The notes: generated from the letters alone by a model not told the origin. 64,000 nt of DNA from an uncultured Eubacterium sp. (GCA_945939115.1 CAMEVC010000007.1:1-64000), one strand, 5' to 3'. Counted from the stretch's first letter, positions 36,832 to 45,703 are shown. Made by a program: numbers and translations.

Positions 36832-38026
36832 AATACTGTTTTTAAGCAATGGTTCTATATGCTATGACTCAACAACTTATTTTATTGATTGCATAAGTGA
36901 AGAATTAAAGAAAAAAGGCTGGGAAGTCAGGCATATCAGATTAGATAAGGGTACGCAGGAAAAAGACCTGTGTGCTCTGGCTGATGAGTATGACTCCCAG
37001 CCTTTTGATAATGTATTTGATATTAATACAAAGTTAGATGCAATACAGGATAATACAGGTAAATATTGTTTTGACAGGCTGGGAAGGCAGTGCTGGCACT
37101 ATATTCTTGACCATCCATTTTATCATCACGACAGCCTGTGTGTGCCTTTAAAGAATCTGAATGTGATATGTCTTGATGAGAATCACAGGAAATTTATAAA
37201 GGAGACATATTCTAATATTAAGAAATGTGTTGTCCTTCCGCTTGCAGCCAGTAAGGCAGGCAGCGGGTTAAAATCTTTTGATAAAAGGGAGAATAATCTT
37301 ATATTTACAGCATCCTATACTGACCCGGATATGGTTTATCTTCAGGCAATGAGGCAGGAGAAAGAAAATGTTGAGTTTTTTAAAACATTTACACAGATAC
37401 TTCTTAATGAACCGGAACTTACGCAGGAAGCAGCAGTAAGAAGGATGTATCCCGGAATTACAGGTATGGATGCAGCCGGGATTCTTCAGAGGAATTATAT
37501 GGCAGATGTATATCTGCAGGCTGTTATACGGCAGGAACTGGTGGTACAGCTTATAAGAAAATGTGTACCAGTAAAGCTTTATGGACATAACTGGGATGTA
37601 TTTTTAGCTAAGGCCAGAATACTTATGAAAGATTCTGTAGATTTTCTTGAGAATGGCTTAGTGACCTATGAGGGAGAAGTAACTTATGAGGAACTTCCCG
37701 ATATATATAATAATGCGAGAATGTCACTTAGCCAACTGCCATGGTTTAAGATGGGAATGCATGACAGAACACCGTTGGCGATGATTAATGGGTGCGTGAG
37801 CATAACTGATGAGAGCAGGTATATGAAAGAGCGGATACCAGATGGGTGCGGGGTTGTCTATTATTCTCTTGAAGATATGGAGAAGGCGGCCGGAGATATT
37901 CGCAATATGATTGATAGCGTGACATCGACTGGAGAAACCAATATATTGGCACATAGAGGCATGAAATTCGCTGAGGAGCAATTTACATGGGAGAAATGGG
38001 CAGAGGAATTTGCTACAATAACGTAG
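36815..38026 (+). CDS. CgeB/DUF3880-like glycosyltransferase family protein
   Basis: A 403-residue soluble protein that resembles spore maturation protein CgeB and other GT-B-like glycosyltransferases. Supporting segments are YGHNWDVF, VTYEGEVTYEELPDIYNNARMSLS and a C-terminal MINGCVSITDES, the donor-site region of the family. The start is ambiguous. AAGGAG at 36805-36810 is 4 nt from the TTG at 36815 and 10 nt from an in-frame GTG at 36821. It starts inside pyrD and is likely translationally coupled to it. Its 3' end overlaps the convergent dxs-like gene by 14 nt. Confidence 0.75.
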   Translation: MAVSDRILFLSNGSICYDSTTYFIDCISEELKKKGWEVRHIRLDKGTQEKDLCALADEYDSQPFDNVFDINTKLDAIQDNTGKYCFDRLGRQCWHYILDHPFYHHDSLCVPLKNLNVICLDENHRKFIKETYSNIKKCVVLPLAASKAGSGLKSFDKRENNLIFTASYTDPDMVYLQAMRQEKENVEFFKTFTQILLNEPELTQEAAVRRMYPGITGMDAAGILQRNYMADVYLQAVIRQELVVQLIRKCVPVKLYGHNWDVFLAKARILMKDSVDFLENGLVTYEGEVTYEELPDIYNNARMSLSQLPWFKMGMHDRTPLAMINGCVSITDESRYMKERIPDGCGVVYYSLEDMEKAAGDIRNMIDSVTSTGETNILAHRGMKFAEEQFTWEKWAEEFATIT

Positions 38027-39779
38027 CAATATCCTCTGCAATCTGTTCAGGTGTAAGATGATTGTCCCTTAATACATCCGGTACGGAATATCTGTCAAGG
38101 AATTCTTTCTTAAGACCGAAATTCAATACTTTCATATCACATGAGCCGTAGAAAGAAGCAATCTTCTGACCAAATCCACCCTCAAGATAGCCGTCCTCAA
38201 GTGTTGCAACAATTGAGTGATTTTTCTTTAATTCATTAAGGATGTCGGTATCAAGCCCTGAGATGTAATATGGATTGATAATGGTAGCATCAATTCCATG
38301 ATTGCTCTTAAGGATTTCGGCAGCTTTAACTGCTGTGTTGTAGAAGGTTCCAAGCCCAAGAATTGCTATACGGCTTCCCTGCTTAGTTACTTCATAGCGG
38401 TTAAGCATACCAAAGTCTTTTGTTACAGGTGTTTTGGTAGTAATCATATCACCGCCCGGCAACTTGATTGCAACCGGATGTTCATTCTGAGAAAGACTCC
38501 AGTCCAGCATGGCAATGTAATCTTCCTTAGTAGCAGGTGCAAGATATACAAGTTCGGGAATATTACTAAGCATAGGTATATCCTGAAATCCTATGTGCGT
38601 TATATCCTTCATGCCATAGACAGAACCGCCGAATAATACGAATACAGCGGGGTTGCTGTTAATACAGACATCCTGTGTCATCTGATCATAGGCTCTCTGT
38701 AAAAATGTGCTGTACACGCCGAATACAGGCTTTCCTCCGCCTGCTGCAATACCGGAAGCAAGGGCTACAGCATTTTCCTCTGCTATACCTACATCAACAA
38801 ACTGCTTTCCGGCTTTAATTCGTTTATCTTTAGTAAATCCCATAACGGTTGGAGTTCCGGCTGTTATGACAACAATACGCGGGTCATTCTTCATCTTGTC
38901 CATAAGATAATTGCAGGAAACGCTTGCAAACCCACCTTCATCCTCATCATCAAAATTCTCATACAGAGATTTACCTGTGGCAATATCAAATGGACCGTGG
39001 TAATGCCAGCTTTCTTTATCTTTCTCTGCCGGTGCATAACCTTTTCCTTTCAAAGTTTTAATGTGTACAACCACAGGTTTTGTGCTGTCTTTGACACATT
39101 TGAATGCATCTATGAGTGCGGATATATCGTTTCCATCATCCACATATACATAGTCAAGATTCATGGATTTGAAAAGGTTACATTCTGCCTGTCCTTTACT
39201 CTCCCGTAACAGCTTGAGATTGACATAGAGTCCACCATGATTTTCTGCGATTGACATATCGTTATCATTGACAACGATTATAAGATTTCCGGAAAGCTCG
39301 CCGGCATAGTCAAGCCCCTCCAAAGCCTCACCGCCACTTAGAGAGCCATCTCCGATAACAGCGATAACATTTCCTGTTTCGCCCTTCAAATCTCTTGCCT
39401 TGGCAAGACCGCATGCAAGGCTTATGGAAGTTGAAGTGTGTCCGACAGTGAAAAAATCATGCTCGCTTTCATGCGGATTAGTGTAACCAGAGACGTCATC
39501 ATAATGCTCCTCGTACAGATAAGCGTCCTTTCTTCCTGTAAGCATTTTGTGTGGATAGCACTGGTGAGATACATCAAAAACGATTTTATCTATAGGGGAA
39601 TCGAATACATAATGCAGTGCAATGGTTGCTTCGACCATACCGAAGTTGGGACCAAAATGACCACCGTGTATGCTTGCTCTTTTAAGCAGCGCGTGACGCA
39701 TTTCGTCTGCGAGTACATTTAGCTGCTGAGTGTTTAGTTGTTTAATATCAGCAGGGCTGTTAATATTTTCGATATACAT
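38013..39779 (-). CDS. dxs: 1-Deoxy-D-xylulose-5-phosphate synthase-like thiamine enzyme
   Basis: A 588-residue transketolase-like TPP enzyme. It has GGHFGPNFG with the DXS active-site His, SHQCYPHKMLTGR, GHTSTSIS, and the TPP motif GDGSLSGGEALEGLDYAG through NDNDMS. It would condense pyruvate with glyceraldehyde 3-phosphate to start the MEP isoprenoid pathway. Two features differ from true DXS. It is shorter than the usual ~620 residues, and the DRAG motif that binds the substrate phosphate reads FGGS. It may be a paralogue with another keto-acid or acceptor. AAGGAGGG lies 9 nt before the ATG. It overlaps the convergent gene by 14 nt. Confidence 0.75.
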   Translation of the reverse strand: MYIENINSPADIKQLNTQQLNVLADEMRHALLKRASIHGGHFGPNFGMVEATIALHYVFDSPIDKIVFDVSHQCYPHKMLTGRKDAYLYEEHYDDVSGYTNPHESEHDFFTVGHTSTSISLACGLAKARDLKGETGNVIAVIGDGSLSGGEALEGLDYAGELSGNLIIVVNDNDMSIAENHGGLYVNLKLLRESKGQAECNLFKSMNLDYVYVDDGNDISALIDAFKCVKDSTKPVVVHIKTLKGKGYAPAEKDKESWHYHGPFDIATGKSLYENFDDEDEGGFASVSCNYLMDKMKNDPRIVVITAGTPTVMGFTKDKRIKAGKQFVDVGIAEENAVALASGIAAGGGKPVFGVYSTFLQRAYDQMTQDVCINSNPAVFVLFGGSVYGMKDITHIGFQDIPMLSNIPELVYLAPATKEDYIAMLDWSLSQNEHPVAIKLPGGDMITTKTPVTKDFGMLNRYEVTKQGSRIAILGLGTFYNTAVKAAEILKSNHGIDATIINPYYISGLDTDILNELKKNHSIVATLEDGYLEGGFGQKIASFYGSCDMKVLNFGLKKEFLDRYSVPDVLRDNHLTPEQIAEDIATLL

Positions 39780-39828
39780 GTGATGTAACCCTCCTTAAAT
39801 ATGTTAATCAGATAATCTTACAAAATGT

Positions 39829-39859
39829 ATCATAGCATTTTAAGGCAGGTTTAGGTCAA
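39829..39859 (-). promoter_or_regulatory. Promoter of the dxs-like gene
   Basis: On the minus strand, TTGACC (39859-39854) and an extended -10 TGCTATGAT (39837-39829) are separated by a long 19-nt spacer. The TG extension may compensate for that spacing. Confidence 0.5.
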
Positions 39860-39993
39860 GAAAAAACAAAAAAATTGAAAAACTTTGCTTTTTGAGATAA
39901 AAAACCATGGATATATACATTATTTGTTGCGGAAATTATGGAGATACGTACTAAAATTGATAGATTGCTGTTTCTTGTAGGTGTATAGAAAAA

Positions 39994-40007
39994 TGTAAGC
40001 GCTTTCA
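39994..40007. promoter_or_regulatory. Perfect catabolite-responsive element (cre)
   Basis: TGTAAGCGCTTTCA matches the CcpA consensus TGWAANCGNTNWCA at every position. It lies about 135 nt from the dxs-like promoter and 68 nt upstream of the pyrE -35, so either gene could be affected. The rest of the 369-nt gap holds an A/T-rich stretch (39860-39910) and no ORF. Confidence 0.7.
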
Positions 40008-40074
40008 CACATGACTCCGTATTACGAAACCGAAAGAAGCGGAAGGTTTAGTATATCCGGTAGGCAAATACAGA

Positions 40075-40103
40075 TTGAAACCGGTAAAGTTTTATGGTAG
40101 AAT
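40075..40103 (+). promoter_or_regulatory. Sigma-A promoter of pyrE
   Basis: TTGAAA at 40075-40080, a 17-nt spacer and TAGAAT at 40098-40103, 45 nt before the ATG. Confidence 0.75.
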
Positions 40104-40148
40104 AACGAAAAAGTGGCAAAGCCTTGAAAACAGGAGGTTTAATAGATA

Positions 40149-40835
40149 ATGGAACAGTATAAGCAGGAATTTATCGAGTTCATGGTGGAGAGTGATGTAT
40201 TAAAGTTTGGAGATTTCACTTTGAAAAGTGGAAGAAAGTCACCTTTCTTCATGAATGCAGGAGCATATGTGACAGGTTCACAGCTTGCAAAACTTGGCGA
40301 GTATTACGCTAAGGCAATACATGAGACATATGGGGATGACTTTGATGTGTTGTTTGGGCCTGCATATAAGGGAATTCCTATCAGCGTTGTTACGGCGGTG
40401 GCTTATGCGAAGCTTTATGGCAAGGAAGTGCGTTATTGCTCAGACCGCAAGGAAGAGAAAGATCATGGAGCAGATAAGGGAGGATTCCTTGGAAGTAAGT
40501 TAAAGGATGGCGACAGAGTCATTATGATAGAGGATGTTACAACATCCGGTAAGTCTATGGAGGAGACGGTTCCTAAGGTAAGAGGTGCTGCAGATGTAAC
40601 TATCGTTGGACTTATGGTTTCACTTAACCGCATGGAAGTGGGACTTGGAGGAAAGGTCAGCGCACTTGACGAAATCAGGGAGAGATACGGATTCGAGACG
40701 GCTGCCATTGTGTCTATGAAGGATGTTGTAGAACATCTTTATAACAGGGAGTGTAAGGGTAAAGTGGTTATTGATGACAAGTTAAAGGAAGCTATTGATA
40801 ACTACTATGCTGAATATGGTGTGAAGAACGCATGA
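40149..40835 (+). CDS. pyrE: Orotate phosphoribosyltransferase
   Basis: A 228-residue type I phosphoribosyltransferase that joins orotate to PRPP. The PRPP-binding motif is VIMIEDVTTSGKSMEE and the catalytic loop Lys region is SDRKEEKDHG. The N-terminal LKSGRKSPFFMNAG is typical. It is separated from the rest of the pyr operon by two genes and has its own promoter. AGGAGG precedes the ATG. Confidence 0.97.
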   Translation: MEQYKQEFIEFMVESDVLKFGDFTLKSGRKSPFFMNAGAYVTGSQLAKLGEYYAKAIHETYGDDFDVLFGPAYKGIPISVVTAVAYAKLYGKEVRYCSDRKEEKDHGADKGGFLGSKLKDGDRVIMIEDVTTSGKSMEETVPKVRGAADVTIVGLMVSLNRMEVGLGGKVSALDEIRERYGFETAAIVSMKDVVEHLYNRECKGKVVIDDKLKEAIDNYYAEYGVKNA

Positions 40836-40883
40836 TCATGAAGGATATGAAATATATGTATTGTCAGGCAGGAGGATTTAGCT

Positions 40884-41036
40884 ATGGAAGAAAAGCTTTA
40901 TAAGAAATTAAAGTCTGTTGGTGCTTCTAATCTCGTATTCGGTATCATAATAATACTCTTTGGTATCGGTGCAGGTGTAGTGATGCTCATTAATGGAGCA
41001 AGACTTCTGGCTCATAAGTCAGAGAATTTATTCTAA
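40884..41036 (+). CDS. 50-residue single-pass membrane protein
   Basis: A short ORF starting MEEKLYKKLKSVGASN, with one transmembrane helix (about residues 17-42, LVFGIIIILFGIGAGVVMLINGA) and a charged C-terminus. It has a very good ribosome-binding site (AGGAGG, 7 nt before ATG). It lies between pyrE and a terminator, so it ends the pyrE transcript. I do not recognise the family; the Gly-rich helix could oligomerise. Confidence 0.75.
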   Translation: MEEKLYKKLKSVGASNLVFGIIIILFGIGAGVVMLINGARLLAHKSENLF

Positions 41037-41046
41037 AAGAAAGGAA

Positions 41047-41090
41047 CTGCCTGGTGGGTAATACTGTACCTGCCGGGCAGATTTATTTCT
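41047..41090 (+). terminator. Terminator of the pyrE transcript
   Basis: A 14-bp stem with three G-U pairs joins 41047-41060 to 41067-41080 around a 6-nt loop, followed by ATTTATTTCT. Confidence 0.8.
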
Positions 41091-41558
41091 ATGAACAGGG
41101 GAAAATGTATAACCGGAATCAAATGGATTCTATTTTTTATATATATGGTTCTGCTCTTTTATGTTGTGTTTTTTGCGGAGAGCATGGGAAGAGCGGAAAT
41201 TGCCAGCGGATATAAGTACAATCTGACATTTTTCAGGGAAATAAGAAGATATGGAAGATTTCTTGGGCAATTTGATACGTTGGGAAGGATAGCATTCCTT
41301 AATATTATAGGAAATGTGCTTGCGTTTGTTCCCTTTGGAATACTTGTGCCTTGGCTGTCAGACGGAAGAGTAAAGTTTATTGGGATGCTGGTATACGGAT
41401 TTGCGCTGTCATTGACAATAGAGACTGTACAGCTTGTGTGTAAGGTTGGAACCTTCGATGTGGATGATTTGTTTCTCAATGTAGTGGGAGCAGTTGCAGG
41501 ATACATCTTATTCTTTATAATATCCTGTGCCAGGAAAATGATAAAGCGGAAGGGATAG
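41091..41558 (+). CDS. VanZ-like membrane protein
   Basis: A 155-residue protein with four or five transmembrane helices and the VanZ pattern: NIIGNVLAFVPFGILVPWL, a TIETVQLVCKVGTFDVDDLFLNVVGAVAGY segment and a basic C-terminus. VanZ relatives raise teicoplanin tolerance by an unknown mechanism; most have no known role. No Shine-Dalgarno sequence precedes the ATG, which directly follows a terminator, so initiation may be weak or start elsewhere. Confidence 0.82.
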   Translation: MNRGKCITGIKWILFFIYMVLLFYVVFFAESMGRAEIASGYKYNLTFFREIRRYGRFLGQFDTLGRIAFLNIIGNVLAFVPFGILVPWLSDGRVKFIGMLVYGFALSLTIETVQLVCKVGTFDVDDLFLNVVGAVAGYILFFIISCARKMIKRKG

Positions 41559-41560
41559 AT

Positions 41561-41878
41561 ATGAAACTTTTTAACAAATATAAATTCTCAGATAAAAGCC
41601 AGACTCTTGGCGGTGTAATATCCACAACTATGGGAATACTTTCTCTGTTATCCTTTGGTTATGGCGTATATCTGTCATTCAGAGAAGCCGGAGAGGGAGG
41701 CTTAAGAGTTGGAAGTCTCGGCATGTTAAGCCTTGTGCTTGCTGTGATTGGAACGGTAATAGGACTTATCAGCTTCAAGGAGGATAATAAGTTCTATGGA
41801 TTGTCACGCCTTGGGTCGCTTATGTGTGGCATTATATCTGTGTTTATGATCGCGGTATTTCTGATGGGAATAGCCTGA
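41561..41878 (+). CDS. DUF6142 family membrane protein
   Basis: A 105-residue protein with three transmembrane helices (about residues 17-40, 53-70 and 82-103) and a short basic N-terminus. It matches DUF6142, a Lachnospiraceae family with no known function. It starts 2 nt after the vanZ-like stop and is likely co-transcribed with it. Its stop codon lies inside the first copy of a 24-bp direct repeat. Confidence 0.75.
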   Translation: MKLFNKYKFSDKSQTLGGVISTTMGILSLLSFGYGVYLSFREAGEGGLRVGSLGMLSLVLAVIGTVIGLISFKEDNKFYGLSRLGSLMCGIISVFMIAVFLMGIA

Positions 41879-41931
41879 AATACCCGGGAAGCATGGTATA
41901 CCCTGAAAGCCTGAAATACCCGGGAAGCATG
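41872..41931 (+). repeat. 24-bp perfect direct repeat, period 36
   Basis: A 24-nt block beginning AGCCTGAAATACCCGGGAAG occurs at 41872-41895 and again at 41908-41931. The 12-nt spacer (GTATACCCTGAA) is itself a degenerate echo of the unit. The first copy covers the stop codon of the DUF6142 gene. Confidence 0.95.
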
Positions 41932-41947
41932 AAAAGGAGAGAGACAT

Positions 41948-44023
41948 TTGTTTAATGATAATGTAGATGAGCGTTATGAGCTTGGAATAGAAAGAATTAA
42001 AGAAATAGCCGAAGCACCTGAGATGAAGTCGGAAGGATATGTATCCTATTTCAAATGTGTTGCGGCATTTATATTGAAGATGGATAAGCTTGTCATGGAT
42101 TTAAAGGCAGGCGTGTTTGAGAATTATAGTTTAGAGGAATTGTCAGAGCATAACAGGTCGCTCTATGAGGATGTTATCGGAGATGCTTATGAGAAAAGCT
42201 TTGCAAACCCGGCTTATGCCGCAGGAAAGCTGGGGCTTTCAGAGGGACGGCTGTTGTCATTCTTATATGTGGAGATAAGAGGCATGATAGTGTATGCCTA
42301 TGAGAACCGCATGGCAGAGATGACTGCGCTTATGGAGCTTTTTATTGAGGTGTACTGTGTGTGCATTTCAACAGAGGAGGATAACGGCAGGCCGGATTAC
42401 AGGCAGATGAGAGAAGCTGTGTACTGGTATGTGAGTGATTACAGTGATGATCACATGGAGTACAGGGTAAGAGAGCTTTTAGACCCGAAGTTGGATTTTG
42501 CTACAAGAATTATTATGGATTCTGACCTTGATGATTTGAGATATCTTTATCGCTTTGGGGAGTATATCACGGACAATGAGTTAAAGACGGCGAGATATCT
42601 TAATTCTCTGGGCGAGGATGAAATTCAGAGAATGGCAGATACATTTACAGAAGGATACAGAATTGGTTTTGAACTTACAGGTAAAGACCTGTCTAAGAAA
42701 AAAACAGTGAATATCAGATATTGTCTGGGGTTTGAGAGGCTGGTAAAAGCAGAAATTAATAATTTTGCAAAGTTAGGACTCAGGCCGACAATATACAGGG
42801 CAGCAGTCAATACTATCAACAAAAGGCTTAATATCAAAGTCGGTTACTATGGTGCAAACCCTAACAGACAGATGGATTTTGACCACAGGTTTGATAATGC
42901 ACTTTACATGGACGGCGAATTTGTGGAGAGAAAAACAGGAGCATTGAGACTTGCCTACGAGAAGAACAAGGAACTTGCAGCAGTGCATGGCGGACCGGCG
43001 GTGATGGAGGTGTTCGGTGAGACACCATTTGAGCCGGAGGCGAAGAGCGAGGCATTAACTCTTGATGCAAAGCAGCAGAAGCTGTCAGTAAAATATAATA
43101 ATGATTCGGGAAGTATTGTTAACGAGTACATTAAGGGTGAGGAGAGAAGCTTTACAATTATTGCATATCCGGTACCTGATATTGGCGACAATTTTGAAGA
43201 GATTTTTCAGGGTACCGTGCGTATCAACACTCTTGATTATAACAAATATAAAGCTATCCAGCAGGCCTTAATCGATGTGCTTGACACAGCAGAATATGTT
43301 GAGGTAAAGGGAAAAGGCGGAAACTGCACAGATATGAGGGTTTCCATAATGAAGGTTACAGACCACAGAACACAGACTGTATTTGAGAATTGTCTTGCGG
43401 ATGTAAATATTCCGCTTGGTGAAGTGTTCACCTCCCCTGTACTTGCAGGGACGACTGGGGTTCTCAATGTGAGCAGCGTATATCTTAATGATATCAAGTT
43501 CAATAATCTTAAGGTATGGTTTAAGGATGGAATGGCAGCAGATTACAGTTGTGATAATTTCGATGATGAAGAAAAGAACAAGGCTCTTTTCAAGTCAAAT
43601 GTATTATATGACCATGACACGCTGCCAATAGGCGAGTTTGCTATCGGAACTAATACAACGGCATATGTATTTGCCAATAAATACGATATTGTTTACAAGC
43701 TGCCAATTCTTATTGTGGAGAAGATGGGACCACATTTTGCACTTGGTGATACATGCTATTCCAGAGCGGAGGACGTATATGTGACTAATCCGGATGGAAA
43801 GGAAATAATCTCAAGGGATAATGAGGTTTCCCTGAAGAGGAAGACAGAACCTGAGAAAGCATATTATAACTGTCATACTGATATTACTATTCCCTATGAT
43901 GAGATAGGAAGGATAAGTGTAGTGGCAGAGGACGGAACAAGCACAGACATCATAAGAGATGGAAGATTTGTTCTTCCGGGAACAGAGGAGTTAAATGAAG
44001 CTTTTTCAGATGAAAAGAATTAG
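41948..44023 (+). CDS. Aminopeptidase M29-like metallopeptidase with N-terminal extension
   Basis: A 691-residue protein. The C-terminal ~350 residues carry an M29 (AmpS/PepS) pattern: GNCTDMRVSI, ADVNIPLGEVFTSP, IGEFAIGTNTTAY and EKMGPHFALGDTCYS, which contain the Glu and His residues expected to bind the two metals. The N-terminal ~300 residues are mostly helical and have no recognisable domain. The start is a TTG at 41948, 8 nt after AGGAG. The likely activity is removal of N-terminal residues from peptides; the extension may confer specificity or a partner interaction. Confidence 0.78.
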   Translation: MFNDNVDERYELGIERIKEIAEAPEMKSEGYVSYFKCVAAFILKMDKLVMDLKAGVFENYSLEELSEHNRSLYEDVIGDAYEKSFANPAYAAGKLGLSEGRLLSFLYVEIRGMIVYAYENRMAEMTALMELFIEVYCVCISTEEDNGRPDYRQMREAVYWYVSDYSDDHMEYRVRELLDPKLDFATRIIMDSDLDDLRYLYRFGEYITDNELKTARYLNSLGEDEIQRMADTFTEGYRIGFELTGKDLSKKKTVNIRYCLGFERLVKAEINNFAKLGLRPTIYRAAVNTINKRLNIKVGYYGANPNRQMDFDHRFDNALYMDGEFVERKTGALRLAYEKNKELAAVHGGPAVMEVFGETPFEPEAKSEALTLDAKQQKLSVKYNNDSGSIVNEYIKGEERSFTIIAYPVPDIGDNFEEIFQGTVRINTLDYNKYKAIQQALIDVLDTAEYVEVKGKGGNCTDMRVSIMKVTDHRTQTVFENCLADVNIPLGEVFTSPVLAGTTGVLNVSSVYLNDIKFNNLKVWFKDGMAADYSCDNFDDEEKNKALFKSNVLYDHDTLPIGEFAIGTNTTAYVFANKYDIVYKLPILIVEKMGPHFALGDTCYSRAEDVYVTNPDGKEIISRDNEVSLKRKTEPEKAYYNCHTDITIPYDEIGRISVVAEDGTSTDIIRDGRFVLPGTEELNEAFSDEKN

Positions 44024-44038
44024 CAAAGGGGCTTTTTC

Positions 44039-44067
44039 TTGACGCGTACTTTAAAACAAAGTACAAT
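44039..44067 (+). promoter_or_regulatory. Sigma-A promoter of purEMND with an internal palindrome
   Basis: TTGACG at 44039-44044, a 17-nt spacer and TACAAT at 44062-44067. A 7-bp inverted repeat (GTACTTT at 44046-44052, AAAGTAC at 44058-44064) fills the spacer and enters the -10 box. This is a likely repressor operator. Confidence 0.8.
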
Positions 44068-44123
44068 AATATTTAGTGTTTTTCACTGACTAATATAATA
44101 TCTATCGAACACAGGAGGTTAAT

Positions 44124-44624
44124 ATGGCTTTAGTAGGAATTGTTATGGGAAGTGACTCTGATATGCCGGTTATGGCTAAGGCAGCAGACATTCTTGAACA
44201 GTTAGGAATTTCTTATGAGATGACAATTATCTCAGCACACAGAGAGCCTGATGTATTCTTTGAATACGCTAAGAGCGCAGAGGAGAAAGGATTTAAGGTT
44301 ATTATTGCAGGAGCAGGTATGGCAGCACATCTTCCGGGTATGTGCGCAGCAATTTTCCCAATGCCTGTTATTGGTATTCCAATGCATACAACATCCCTTG
44401 GCGGTAGAGATTCATTATATTCAATAGTCCAGATGCCTACAGGAATTCCTGTTGCAACTGTTGCTATTAACGGAGGTGCTAATGCCGGAATCCTTGCGGC
44501 TAAGATTCTTGCAACATCTGACCCTGAGCTTCTTTCAAGGCTGAAGGATTATACCAAGAATCTCAAGGAGAGCGTGCAGAAAAAGGATGCAAGACTTCAG
44601 GAAGTAGGATATAAGAATTACTAA
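44124..44624 (+). CDS. purE: N5-carboxyaminoimidazole ribonucleotide mutase
   Basis: A 166-residue PurE. Substrate-binding motifs are GSDSDMPVM, SAHREPD, AGAGMAAHLPGM and TSLGGRDSLYS, and GGANAGILAAKIL is in the C-terminal helix. It converts N5-CAIR to CAIR in purine synthesis. No purK follows in this window. AGGAGG precedes the ATG. It leads an operon with purM, purN and purD. Confidence 0.97.
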   Translation: MALVGIVMGSDSDMPVMAKAADILEQLGISYEMTIISAHREPDVFFEYAKSAEEKGFKVIIAGAGMAAHLPGMCAAIFPMPVIGIPMHTTSLGGRDSLYSIVQMPTGIPVATVAINGGANAGILAAKILATSDPELLSRLKDYTKNLKESVQKKDARLQEVGYKNY

Positions 44625-44677
44625 TCTGAAGACTATCAATAATACTATATTTATCATAATATGAAGGAGATAAGACA

Positions 44678-45703
44678 ATGGATTACAAGAAATCTGGTGT
44701 GGATATTGAGGCTGGTTACAAGTCAGTTGAGTTAATGAAGGATGCAGTTAAGTCTACATTCAGACCTGAGGTATTAGGTGGAATTGGTGGATTCTCAGGT
44801 GCATTTTCACTTGCTAAGATTAAAGAGATGGAGGAGCCGGTACTTCTTTCAGGAACAGACGGATGTGGTACTAAGGTGAAACTTGCATTTATTATGGACA
44901 AGCATGATACTATCGGTATCGATGCAGTAGCAATGTGCGTTAATGATGTTGTATGTGCAGGTGGAGAGCCACTTTTCTTCCTTGATTATATTGCTTGCGG
45001 CAAGAATTACCCTGAGAAGATTGCTACTATCGTTGGCGGTGTAGCCGAGGGATGCAGACAGTCAGAATGTGCTCTTATCGGCGGAGAGACAGCAGAACAT
45101 CCGGGACTCATGCCACAGGATGAGTATGACCTTGCCGGATTTGCAGTAGGTGTTGTTGATAAGAAGGACCTTATCACAGGTGAGAATATTAAACCGGGAG
45201 ATACACTTATTGGTATTGCATCAAGTGGTGTACACAGCAATGGATTCTCTCTTGTAAGAAGCGTATTTACAATGACAGAAGAATCACTTAACACATATTA
45301 TGATTCACTTGGAAAGACATTGGGAGAGGCATTACTTGCTCCAACCAAGATATATGTTAAGACAATGAAGGAAATCAAGAGAGCGGGCGTTAAGGTTAAA
45401 GGATGCAGCCATATTACAGGTGGCGGTTTCTATGAAAATGTTCCTAGAATGCTTCCTGATGGCGTAAGAGCTGTAATTAAGAAGGACAGCTATGAAGTGC
45501 CACCAATCTTTAAGATGCTTGCAAAAGATGGCAATATTGAGGAGCATATGATGTACAACACATTTAATATGGGACTTGGACTTGTGCTTGCAATAGACCC
45601 TTCAGATGTTGACACAGTGATGGAGGCAGTTAAGAAGGCCGGCGAGACACCTTATGTTATTGGTAATGTCGAAGCAGGTGAGAAGGGAGTAACCTTATGC
45701 TAA
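44678..45703 (+). CDS. purM: Phosphoribosylformylglycinamidine cyclo-ligase (AIR synthetase)
   Basis: A 341-residue ATP-dependent cyclase that converts FGAM to AIR. The family motifs are [52 protein letters not shown], and a Gly-rich [13 protein letters not shown] in the C-terminal domain. The length is normal. It lies 53 nt after purE and overlaps purN by 7 nt. Confidence 0.98.
   Translation: MDYKKSGVDIEAGYKSVELMKDAVKSTFRPEVLGGIGGFSGAFSLAKIKEMEEPVLLSGTDGCGTKVKLAFIMDKHDTIGIDAVAMCVNDVVCAGGEPLFFLDYIACGKNYPEKIATIVGGVAEGCRQSECALIGGETAEHPGLMPQDEYDLAGFAVGVVDKKDLITGENIKPGDTLIGIASSGVHSNGFSLVRSVFTMTEESLNTYYDSLGKTLGEALLAPTKIYVKTMKEIKRAGVKVKGCSHITGGGFYENVPRMLPDGVRAVIKKDSYEVPPIFKMLAKDGNIEEHMMYNTFNMGLGLVLAIDPSDVDTVMEAVKKAGETPYVIGNVEAGEKGVTLC

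Noticed and set aside
41872-41931. CRISPR or REP element
   Set aside because: Only two copies with a short related spacer and no hairpin typical of REP sequences.
44045-44123. Purine riboswitch before purE
   Set aside because: The region between promoter and start codon is short and has no aptamer; a protein operator is more likely.
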